Source: Atopobiaceae bacterium
GTDB taxonomy: Bacteria > Actinomycetota > Coriobacteriia > Coriobacteriales > Atopobiaceae
Direction: 5' to 3'
Assembly (NCBI GenBank): GCA_017510875.1
Contig: JAFWLX010000142.1
Location: forward strand, 1 to 15,939
DNA length: 15,939 nt
Below are positions 6,648 through 13,547 of this stretch, piece by piece. Each line of letters starts with the position of its first letter. The stretch's first letter is position 1. The position numbers were made by a program, and so were the translations under genes. The notes under the pieces were generated by a model. That model worked only from the letters and a program-made list of their open reading frames with translations. It was not told where the DNA came from and did not search any database.

Positions 6648-7649
6648 ATGAGTGTCGAGAAGAAGCTTCATGCCGCCCGTGGATGGGCCATGCTGCTGGT
6701 TGTGATCTTGGGATACTTGGTTTCTGTCGTCATGTTCTTATGGAGCATCATCATGCTGGACGATCCTTGGCGCGGCACCGAGGGACTGGGTCTGTTTGGC
6801 CTGTTTGGGTCAATTTTGGTGTTTATGGCCACGCTCATCACCAATTTGGGCTTCTTTACGCTGCAGCCCGGACAGGCGCGCGTGTGCGTGCTGTTTGGCA
6901 AGTACGTGGGTACCGTGCGTGACGAGGGCCTGCGCTGGGCAAACCCGTTCTACACGCGCAACCTTGGCGTGACAAGCGAGTCTGACGCCGTGGTCGAGAA
7001 GTCCGGCACCGCAGGGGCAAGAGTGGCCGCCAGCCACAAGCACGGGTCCAAGATCTCTACGCGTGCCCGCACGTACAACGGTGAGCGCATCAAGGTAAAC
7101 GACAAGATGGGCAACCCCATAGAGATTGCCACCGTGGTGGTGTGGCGCGTGGTTGACACGGCAAAGGCCATCTTTGACGTCGATGACTACGAGAGCTTTG
7201 TCTACACGGTTACCGAGACCGCTCTGCGCCACGTGGCCAGCATCTATGCCTACGACCACATGGAAGATGACGATGCCAACGCCAATGCCATCACGCTGCG
7301 CACCAACATCGAGGAGGTCTCGCATGCGCTGATGGAAGAGCTGGACCGCAGGCTTGAGATGGCGGGCATCGACGTGATTGACGCCCGGCTTACGCACTTG
7401 GCCTACGCGCCCGAGATTGCCCAGGCCATGCTGCGTCGTCAGCAGGCCGAGGCTATCATTGCCGCGCGTAAGAAGATCGTGGAGGGTGCCGTGGGCATGG
7501 TTGACATGGCGGTAGAGATGCTTGCCGAGGGAGGCAACATCGACCTTGACGACGAGCGCAAGGCCACCATGGCCACCAACCTCATGGTGGTGCTGTGCGG
7601 CGAGTCCGAGGCCCAGCCTGTGCTTAACACCGGCACCCTGTACAACTAA
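6648..7649 (+). CDS. Membrane-anchored SPFH/band-7 domain protein
   Basis: The 333-residue product begins with two hydrophobic segments (about 12-36 and 45-66). An SPFH (stomatin/prohibitin/flotillin/HflK-C) domain follows, recognised by FTLQPGQARVCVLFGKYVGT, GLRWANPF, IEIATVVVWRVVDTAKAIFDVDDY, the TETALRHVAS helix, and the MAGIDVIDARLTHLAYAPEIAQAMLRRQQAEAI segment at the start of the C-terminal helical region. Such proteins oligomerise on the inner face of the membrane and organise microdomains or regulate proteases; the specific job here is unknown. A polar stretch of about 35 residues (roughly 105-145) falls in the early SPFH fold. The ATG at 6648 follows AAAGGAAC; an upstream in-frame ATG at 6528 would precede the promoter. 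It is the first gene of a three-gene operon. I recall SPFH genes followed by Arc-type genes elsewhere, so this pairing is probably not accidental. Confidence 0.93.
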   Translation: MSVEKKLHAARGWAMLLVVILGYLVSVVMFLWSIIMLDDPWRGTEGLGLFGLFGSILVFMATLITNLGFFTLQPGQARVCVLFGKYVGTVRDEGLRWANPFYTRNLGVTSESDAVVEKSGTAGARVAASHKHGSKISTRARTYNGERIKVNDKMGNPIEIATVVVWRVVDTAKAIFDVDDYESFVYTVTETALRHVASIYAYDHMEDDDANANAITLRTNIEEVSHALMEELDRRLEMAGIDVIDARLTHLAYAPEIAQAMLRRQQAEAIIAARKKIVEGAVGMVDMAVEMLAEGGNIDLDDERKATMATNLMVVLCGESEAQPVLNTGTLYN

Positions 7650-7657
7650 GGGCAAAC

Positions 7658-7837
7658 ATGGCTAGGCGTAAGCAGTACCCTCTGCGCATTGACCCTGACA
7701 TCTGGGAGGCCATAGAGAAGTGGGCCGCCGACGATATGCGCAGCGCTAACGGCCAGGTAGAGTGGGTCTTGCGGCAGGCACTCAAGCAGGCGGGGCGCCT
7801 GCCTGCCCGTAGCAACGAGTCTAAGCAGGAGGCGTGA
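7658..7837 (+). CDS. Arc-family ribbon-helix-helix DNA-binding protein
   Basis: This is a 59-residue basic protein. The N-terminal KQYPLRID forms the expected DNA-contacting strand, followed by helix A (PDIWEAIEKWAADD) and helix B (RSANGQVEWVLRQALKQ), the pattern of the Arc/MetJ fold. These proteins dimerise and bind palindromic operators in the major groove. The C-terminal tail is polar. The gene starts 8 bases after the SPFH stop with a weak AAGGG site and ends overlapping the next gene, so all three should be co-transcribed and partly coupled in translation. Nothing resembling a toxin of a toxin-antitoxin pair is adjacent, so an operon autoregulator is the simplest reading. The palindrome at 6556-6565 is the obvious candidate target. 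Confidence 0.88.
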   Translation: MARRKQYPLRIDPDIWEAIEKWAADDMRSANGQVEWVLRQALKQAGRLPARSNESKQEA

Positions 7838-8040
7838 TGGGCAGAGCTCCCAAACTGGCCGAGTCAACACGCGAGGAGCGCGTGTCATACGTACGCGACC
7901 GCTACCGTTGCATTGCAAACTGCGACCAGTGTGGCCTTTGCCAGCTCTTTCACGGACAAGATGCCGAGCATGCCCTCTCTGCCTACATTGATGGCCAAGA
8001 AGAGCTGACGGCGGTGATGATGTCCTACCGCCGCCGCTAG
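7837..8040 (+). CDS. Small protein with a clustered four-cysteine motif, function unknown
   Basis: The 67-residue protein is not assigned to a characterised family. Basic N-terminal residues 1-24 precede a cysteine cluster Cys25-x3-Cys29-x2-Cys32-x2-Cys35 (CIANCDQCGLC), then FHG, an AEHALSAYIDG segment and a basic tail ending RRR. There is no signal peptide or membrane segment. The cysteine spacing could hold a zinc ion or an Fe-S cluster; which one cannot be told from sequence. The ATG at 7837 overlaps the TGA of the ribbon-helix-helix gene, with a full AGGAGG four bases upstream, which argues strongly for real, coupled translation; a GTG at 7834 is too close to that site. It is the last gene of the operon, and its stop lies four bases from the end of the convergent NdpA-type gene. 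Confidence 0.8.
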   Translation: MGRAPKLAESTREERVSYVRDRYRCIANCDQCGLCQLFHGQDAEHALSAYIDGQEELTAVMMSYRRR

Positions 8041-8044
8041 AGGA

Positions 8045-9136
8045 CTAGCGGTTCTCGATGTGCGCGATGCCCTTGAGCGTGATGCGCATGGTGCCGTCCT
8101 CGTCGCGCTCGAACGAGATGAGCTCGGGCCTCTGCGCGTACTCCGAGGGGAAGGTCACCTCTATCCCCGTGTCCGTGCGAATGCAATGGCTTTTGGTCAT
8201 GCGGTTTGCCGCGCCGCGGCGCACGGGCACCTCTTCTGGAAGCCGCTCCTCACGGGCCTTACGCTCAAAGCTCTCGCGCATCTGGGGCGCGTCCTCAAAC
8301 ACGCGCTCGCCAATCTCTTGCGGCATGACCGTCTCGCCCATCTGTGCGCGCTCGGCCACGTAAGCCTTGGCCTGCGACACGGCAACGGCAGGCGTAAGGC
8401 CGTACTCCTCGGCAACATCCTCCACAATCTTGGTTACGCTGCCAATGACCTCTTTGCTCGAGGCGCGCGTGGTGCACTGCAACAGCCCGTCGGGAATGAT
8501 GTACGAATCGCGTCCCGCAATCGAGCGGGCCTTGTCGCAGAAGCTAATCTGGAGCGTATCGGCCTCTACCATCAGGTACGACTCGACCTTTTGCGTGGGA
8601 TTGGGCAGCGCGGCGTCGGTGCGCACCACGTCATTGGAGGCTTGGCCTTCAACGTTGCGCAGGTCGTGGACAAAGGCCTGCTTTCTGGGGAGAAGTATCG
8701 TGGCAAAGCGGCGTACGGGAGGGGCGTCGTAGGTGTCGGGCACCATTGCCTGCGCCAGGGCTTGGCCCATGGTTGTGCCCGATGCCTTTGCCCTTGCCGC
8801 TGCCTCGTCGGTGTCCTCAAAGTCGGCAACCAGCACGTCGCACTGGCCGGGGTCGTCGCTCTTGCGCAGCTCCTCCCAGAAGTAGAGGCCAATCTCTTGG
8901 CTTAGTGCCACAAACTCCTCGCGTCCGGCAAAGTAGTCGGCAATCTTCTCGGCAAAGGCGCTTCCCTCGCAGAACTCGCCGTGTCGGCTGTCGGGACTGC
9001 TTGATATCTTGCGCAAGTGGCGCTGAACATACGAGCGTGTGGGCCTCTCCGAGAGGTCAAGCTCGCGATCGGAGAGGTAGGTTCCTCCGGTCTCGAAGTC
9101 AAAGACATGCAGAATGGCGTTGCGTACTTTGAGCAT
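8045..9136 (-). CDS. Nucleoid-associated protein, NdpA/YejK (NA37) family
   Basis: The 363-residue soluble protein matches the 37-kDa nucleoid-associated protein family. The N-terminus has the typical LKVRNAILHVFDFETGG start followed by LDLSERPTRSYVQRHLRKI. Further on are FATILLPRKQAFVHDL, LPNPTQKVESYLMVEADTLQISFCD, and a C-terminal region with YEVTFP-like IEVTFPSEYAQ and the final IAHIENR. Family members associate with the nucleoid; their molecular role is poorly defined, and some occur on mobile elements or beside defence genes. The ATG at 9136 is preceded by AGGTGG at five bases; an in-frame GTG at 9145 lies inside that site and is less likely. The gene is monocistronic and converges with the SPFH operon with a four-base gap and no terminator between. 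Confidence 0.88.
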   Translation of the reverse strand: MLKVRNAILHVFDFETGGTYLSDRELDLSERPTRSYVQRHLRKISSSPDSRHGEFCEGSAFAEKIADYFAGREEFVALSQEIGLYFWEELRKSDDPGQCDVLVADFEDTDEAAARAKASGTTMGQALAQAMVPDTYDAPPVRRFATILLPRKQAFVHDLRNVEGQASNDVVRTDAALPNPTQKVESYLMVEADTLQISFCDKARSIAGRDSYIIPDGLLQCTTRASSKEVIGSVTKIVEDVAEEYGLTPAVAVSQAKAYVAERAQMGETVMPQEIGERVFEDAPQMRESFERKAREERLPEEVPVRRGAANRMTKSHCIRTDTGIEVTFPSEYAQRPELISFERDEDGTMRITLKGIAHIENR

Positions 9137-9243
9137 GGTTACCACCTAGACGGTTGCTGCGTGGATGGGCGACGGGCCAAGACAGGATAGCGCACCCAAG
9201 CGACAAATCTGGGTGTGCAATTGGATGTGTACGCTGCCACACA

Positions 9244-9276
9244 CCATAAGCATTTGAGGTTAGGCTGTTCTTATGG
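9244..9276. promoter_or_regulatory. Inverted repeat of unknown function between the NdpA-type and CotH genes
   Basis: CCATAAG (9244-9250) and CTTATGG (9270-9276) are perfect 7-bp arms separated by 19 bases, so the centres of the half-sites lie about 26 bases apart. This could be a weak hairpin or a spaced protein-binding site. No partner regulator is apparent. Confidence 0.25.
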
Positions 9277-9407
9277 GAGGGCTCACCAATGCGTGGCTTG
9301 TGCGCTTTGGCGAATGCCCGCCGTCAGCGAATATATCAAATTATTGAGTTTATCCGTTCATTTCAGTCCCGTTTAACGCTTTAAAGGCAAGCGTGCGTTT
9401 GAACAGT

Positions 9408-9435
9408 TTGCCAGAAATGTCTAAACTCTTATAAC
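9408..9435 (+). promoter_or_regulatory. Putative promoter of the CotH-domain surface protein gene
   Basis: TTGCCA (9408-9413, 5 of 6 to consensus) and TATAAC (9430-9435, 5 of 6) are separated by 16 bases. The start codon is 126 bases beyond the -10 box, so the mRNA would carry a leader of about 120 bases. The gene's own SD, GAGGAG, is nine bases before the ATG. Confidence 0.6.
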
Positions 9436-9561
9436 CATGTTAAAACGTAGAAATAGGCTGCTGCCTGTTCTGCTGCGGCGCGCTATCCATACGTCCGCAT
9501 AGGGTCAGACATCGGTCGCCTTGTATCCTTGCGATGCAAACGATTATGAGGAGATAAACGC

Positions 9562-12500
9562 ATGCACACACACAAGAATGCCAGCCTGTCACAGATGCTT
9601 GGCTTCAGGCGTCGCCCGTCCTTATGCTGGGTGTTGTTGAGCGCTACGCTTCTTGTGTCATTTGCGGGTTTACCCTCCTTTGCATGGGCTGATGGGCAAA
9701 GTTGCGCAGAAGAGCAAGGCGATCAGCAGTATGCATCGGTTGCGGAGGATGCGGATGTAGAAGACAACTGTGGCCTACCGTCCGAAGGGGCTCCAGTTGT
9801 ACAAGACACCTACGACGAGCTGCAAGAAGCTCCCGGTGACGTAACAAGCAACGATTCTGGCCAAGACCAGTTGGCCAGTGACACTGAAGACGGCCTAGAT
9901 GCCGCCAGCAAAACGGCTTTGTCCGTAGAAGAGGGCACAGGTAATGGAGGAGAAGAACCTGCGGATAATGCGGTGCCAGGCAATGAGGAAGAACTTCTTG
10001 TTAGTGGTACTAAAGAGGAAAACCCCAGTGGAGAAGCTGCGGCCGGTGCAGAGCTTGCGGATGGCAACGCCGACGACCCGCTGAAGGCAGCCGACGAAAC
10101 TGATCATGAGGGGCTTACAGCCGCTGCGCAGGGAACGGGATGGACCTACGAGCAGGTTGGAGATGTTGAGGGCTGGCGATACTACGACAAAAGTGGTGTG
10201 GCCCGTACAGGCTGGATTGTTACCAAGACCAACCCCCTTGCCCTAGAGGTGGGACTGCAGCGCTACTGGCTTGATGTCAACGGGCTAGTGGTCATGGGCC
10301 GCCTGCTGTCGCTTGACGAGTGCGGCCGCTGGGCCTACGCCCGCCCCGAGGGCTACGTGGTGCGCGGCAAGTGGACCGACCCTGCTACGGGCCTTGTTTA
10401 CCTGGCCGACAACGACGGGCGCCTTGAGAGCCCGGGCTGGGTTGTCACCAATCACTATGATAAGGGCACCATGCAGCGCTACTGGGTTGATGAGGAGACG
10501 CGCGCCTGCGTGCCCGGCTACTCCACCGACGGCTGGCAGCACTTCACCACCTCTGCGGGCTACGTTGCGCGCAGCGCTGTGAAGGACGGCAACAAGATTC
10601 GTATTGCCGACAATGACGGCCTCATCGCCGACGGCTGGTTTGTCACCAGCGCAATCGGTCACGGCCTGCAGCGCTACTGGCAGAAGGGCGGCGAGGTGGT
10701 CATGGACCGCCTGCTGACGCAGGGCGAGTGCGGCTGGTGGGCCTACGCCCGCCCCGAAGGTTACGTGGTACGCGGCAAGTGGACCAATCGCGCCACGGGC
10801 TTTGTCTACCTGGCAAACAACGACGGACGCCTTGAGAGCCCGGGCTGGGTAGTCACCGGGGTCTATGACAACGGCATCTTCCAGCGCTACTGGGTCGATG
10901 GGGGCGCGCACGCCTGCGTGCCCGGCTATTCCACCGACGGCTGGATGCACTTCACCACATCAGCTGGCTATGTCGCGCGCAGCATTGTGAGGGACGGCGG
11001 CAAGATCCGCATTGCCAACAACGACGGCCTCATCGCCGACGGATGGTATGTCACCAGCGCAATCGGTCACGGCCTGCAGCGCTACTGGCAGAAGGACGGC
11101 GAGGTGGCCATGGACCGCTTGCTCACGCGTGATGAGTGCGGCTGGTGGGCCTACGCCCGTCCCGAGGGCTACGTGGTGCGCGAGAAGTGGGCCAATCCCA
11201 CCACGGGTCTCGTGTACCTGGCAAACAACGATGGCTGCCTCGAGGACCCAGGCTGGGTGGTCACCAAGCGCTACGATGGACCTATCATGCGGCGCTATCG
11301 GATAGACGAGACCACGCATGCCAGCAAGATCGGCTTCTTTGAGGTGGCTGGCAACGAGTATCTGGGGCTTGCCGGAGTCGGATACGTTCTTATCGGAGAG
11401 AAGGACGTTGACGGTAAGACCTACATTGCGGACAGCGACGGCATCCTCTATCCCGCTCTTGTTGCGACAACTTGCCCGGAGGGCGGCAAGGTTACCACCA
11501 CGCAACTGAGCTTGATTTCAGAGGGGACCATCTACCTGATGCTTCCCTCGTTTACCAATCCCTCTGACATTGGGGTGAGCGCTTCGACAATGACTATGGG
11601 TGCGGTGGCACTCCAGATTGCCCAAAGGGGAAGCTCTGAGTTTGCATCCGTTACTTCGCTTGATCTTACGCGCGAGGGGATTGCCAGAGACGCCAATGGC
11701 GCCTACTGCCTGAGCGTCCGCGTGGGCGTGTCTTCTGTGGTGCGCGACCTGGCAGTCATGCTATCCAACGCGATAAGTTCGATACATCTGACGAGCGTGG
11801 ACGAGTCGCAGGGGCGTGCCTACGTGGAGGATAGCCCCGACCACAGCGCCAAGGCCTCCGTGGTCGTGAGGATGCTCGACGGCGAGGGCACGGTTGTCTA
11901 CGACAAGGACACCGAGAAGAAGGCCTCGACCATTAAGGGCAGGGGCAACACATCTTGGGGGTATAAGGACAAGCTGCCATATCAGATCTCCCTGAACAAG
12001 AAGGCTGACCTGCTTCAGACGGGTGATGACGACAACGCCCAGAAGAAATGGATACTTCTGGCCAACGCGAGTGATGCCACCCTGCTGCACAGCACTGTGG
12101 CCTACAACCTTGCCCTCGAGCTGGGCCTGTGCGGCGTGGAGTGCACCCCCATCGACCTCTACTACGACGGCGAGTACCGCGGCAGCTACCTGCTCACCGA
12201 GAAGGTGGAGGTCAAGAAGGGACGCGTGGACATCTACGACCTTGAGGGCGCCATCGAGGATGCCAACGACGGCGTGGACCTAGAGACGTTGCCTGTCAAA
12301 ACCGCCACAAACTCTTATGGCATGGAATACAGTTACGTGGAGGGCGTGCAAGATCCAGAAGATATAACTGGCGGCTATCTGCTTGAGGTGGACGAGGCCT
12401 ACTACATGACCGAGTTTTGCTGGTTCAATACAAGCTGGGGACATGTGGTGGTGAAGAGCCCGGAATTCTGTTCCAAGGACGCTGTGCTCTACATCAGCGA

Positions 12501-13413
12501 GTACTTCGAGAGCGCCCTACGCCTGCTGAACAGTTCCACGCTCAAAGAATCTGATGCCATTTTTGACATCGACTCCTTGGCAATGACCTATCTCATCAAT
12601 GAGTTCACTAAGAACATTGATGTCTTCTACTCGTCAACCTATGTGTACAAGGACAAGGGTTCGGACAAGTTGGTGTGGGAGCCCCTTTGGGACTTTGATG
12701 CGTCGATGGGCGTTCGCAACGACTACGCGAATGAGTACAAATTTATGACCTACCAGGGATTCGTGTCGCCTCATGTTCAGAACATCGAGCCTACAGCACG
12801 CGTTGCGGTACTTGACAACCAGCTGGTGCGTAGTCGCGTGCAACAGCTCTGGACCGATGTTGTCTCGCCTTTGGTAAGGGAGGTCCTGCTCTCTGAGGAT
12901 GCAAACGCATTGGGCGCAAACGGATGCCTGCACTCGCTTGCATACTATCGCAACCAGATAGCGGCGTCGCAGCGCATGAACGAGGTGGCCTGTGGTCTGA
13001 CATCCTTGAACGAAGAGATCGATCCGTTCCCCACCTACGAGCTCAACTTCAACTATCTGGCCAACTGGCTTGGCTGGCGCACCGCCTGGATAGACGACAA
13101 CATCTGGCGCCTTGACTCAAAGAACGTCGTCAACGCCCCCTATACCTACAACGGCGTGAACTACAACTTGGTGTTTGACGCAGGCTACTACAAATCGCTC
13201 TATAGCGACCTGGTCAACCCGACCGAGACGGACCTCATCTGGCACTTCTGCACGTACGGCATGAAGGAAGGGCGCGTGGCCAGCAGGAACTTTGACGTGC
13301 GCGCCTACAAGCGCAACAACCCCGACCTTGCCGCGCGCTATGGGGACGACTGGACCAAGTACTACCTGCACTACATGAGCACCGGCTTTTTTGAGGGCAG
13401 GGTTGCCGCGTGA
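9562..13413 (+). CDS. Secreted wall-repeat protein with CotH kinase domain
   Basis: The 1283-residue product opens with a signal peptide (core WVLLSATLLVSFAGL, cleavage likely after AWA near residue 43). An acidic disordered linker (about 45-190) leads into six QRY-headed wall-binding units (about 231-630). After a connecting beta-rich region comes a CotH kinase domain (about 740-1150). Its family landmarks are IKGRGNTSWGYKDKLPYQI from residue 791, KKWILLAN, SYLLTEKVEVKKGRVDIYDL from about 875, GGYLLEVDE from 937, and WDFDASMG with Asp1044 and Asp1046. CotH proteins are secreted or spore-coat protein kinases with an unusual active site. The C-terminus carries two copies (from 1205 and 1244) of a repeat of the form FDxxYYxxxYxDL...YGxxEGR. 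The target is unknown; a surface or secreted protein is likely. The ATG follows GAGGAG. The scaffold matches the DUF4886 protein at 3918-6446. Confidence 0.92.
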   Translation: MHTHKNASLSQMLGFRRRPSLCWVLLSATLLVSFAGLPSFAWADGQSCAEEQGDQQYASVAEDADVEDNCGLPSEGAPVVQDTYDELQEAPGDVTSNDSGQDQLASDTEDGLDAASKTALSVEEGTGNGGEEPADNAVPGNEEELLVSGTKEENPSGEAAAGAELADGNADDPLKAADETDHEGLTAAAQGTGWTYEQVGDVEGWRYYDKSGVARTGWIVTKTNPLALEVGLQRYWLDVNGLVVMGRLLSLDECGRWAYARPEGYVVRGKWTDPATGLVYLADNDGRLESPGWVVTNHYDKGTMQRYWVDEETRACVPGYSTDGWQHFTTSAGYVARSAVKDGNKIRIADNDGLIADGWFVTSAIGHGLQRYWQKGGEVVMDRLLTQGECGWWAYARPEGYVVRGKWTNRATGFVYLANNDGRLESPGWVVTGVYDNGIFQRYWVDGGAHACVPGYSTDGWMHFTTSAGYVARSIVRDGGKIRIANNDGLIADGWYVTSAIGHGLQRYWQKDGEVAMDRLLTRDECGWWAYARPEGYVVREKWANPTTGLVYLANNDGCLEDPGWVVTKRYDGPIMRRYRIDETTHASKIGFFEVAGNEYLGLAGVGYVLIGEKDVDGKTYIADSDGILYPALVATTCPEGGKVTTTQLSLISEGTIYLMLPSFTNPSDIGVSASTMTMGAVALQIAQRGSSEFASVTSLDLTREGIARDANGAYCLSVRVGVSSVVRDLAVMLSNAISSIHLTSVDESQGRAYVEDSPDHSAKASVVVRMLDGEGTVVYDKDTEKKASTIKGRGNTSWGYKDKLPYQISLNKKADLLQTGDDDNAQKKWILLANASDATLLHSTVAYNLALELGLCGVECTPIDLYYDGEYRGSYLLTEKVEVKKGRVDIYDLEGAIEDANDGVDLETLPVKTATNSYGMEYSYVEGVQDPEDITGGYLLEVDEAYYMTEFCWFNTSWGHVVVKSPEFCSKDAVLYISEYFESALRLLNSSTLKESDAIFDIDSLAMTYLINEFTKNIDVFYSSTYVYKDKGSDKLVWEPLWDFDASMGVRNDYANEYKFMTYQGFVSPHVQNIEPTARVAVLDNQLVRSRVQQLWTDVVSPLVREVLLSEDANALGANGCLHSLAYYRNQIAASQRMNEVACGLTSLNEEIDPFPTYELNFNYLANWLGWRTAWIDDNIWRLDSKNVVNAPYTYNGVNYNLVFDAGYYKSLYSDLVNPTETDLIWHFCTYGMKEGRVASRNFDVRAYKRNNPDLAARYGDDWTKYYLHYMSTGFFEGRVAA
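10252..11460 (+). repeat. Tandem array of about 408-nt coding repeats in the CotH gene
   Basis: Units begin at 10252, 10663 and 11071 with GLQRYW codons, so the period is 411 then 408 nt (137 and 136 residues). Each unit is a type A plus type B pair. The last unit degenerates from about 11285. Long blocks, for example around 10618-10725 and 11026-11133, are nearly identical at the DNA level, pointing to recent duplication or gene conversion. Confidence 0.85.
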
Positions 13414-13453
13414 TGTAGCGGTGTGTGGCCAGTGGCGCGCGGACTGCTCCGTC

Positions 13454-13482
13454 TCCACACTATATCAACACTTTTGTATAGT
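13454..13482 (+). promoter_or_regulatory. Putative promoter of the coiled-coil/barrel protein gene
   Basis: TCCACA (13454-13459) and TATAGT (13477-13482, 5 of 6 to consensus) are separated by 17 bases. The start codon is about 65 bases downstream. No terminator was seen between the CotH gene and this point, so read-through is also possible. Confidence 0.4.
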
Positions 13483-13547
13483 TGGGCCGTTTTTGGTAGA
13501 GTTAGCAACGTTACTGTCCATCCATACCGTTCCGAAAGGGGTGCATG

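Larger units (their letters stand above)
9137..9561. other. Divergent 425-base intergenic region
   Basis: This region separates the NdpA-type gene (minus) from the CotH-domain gene (plus). It contains a 7-bp inverted repeat (9244-9276), an AT-rich patch around 9330-9360, and a promoter-like site at 9408-9435. No tRNA or other RNA gene was recognised. The only frame of note, ATG 9273 to TGA 9347 (24 codons), has no ribosome binding site. Confidence 0.5.

Noticed and set aside
6810..7655. A 281-codon minus-strand frame opposite the SPFH gene
   Set aside because: It is an antisense shadow with no recognisable domain, and its composition is explained by codon bias of the SPFH gene.
7658..8040. 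The two small genes after the SPFH gene as a toxin-antitoxin pair
   Set aside because: The ribbon-helix-helix protein could be an antitoxin, but the partner has a metal-type cysteine cluster and no toxin fold features, and the operon begins with a membrane scaffold gene.
8060..8905. A 281-codon plus-strand frame opposite the NdpA-type gene
   Set aside because: It lies entirely antisense to a convincing NA37-family protein and shows no domain or ribosome binding site.
9273..9347. 24-codon open frame in the intergenic region
   Set aside because: It has no ribosome binding site, overlaps the inverted repeat, and short frames of this length are expected by chance.
10252..11460. Repeat array considered as a CRISPR or other non-coding repeat
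   Set aside because: The period is 408-411 nt, fully in frame and encodes QRY-headed protein units, so it is a coding tandem repeat.
10285..11505. Minus-strand frames of 221 and 181 codons across the CotH gene repeats
   Set aside because: They mirror the tandem coding repeats and show the same period; no independent evidence of coding.
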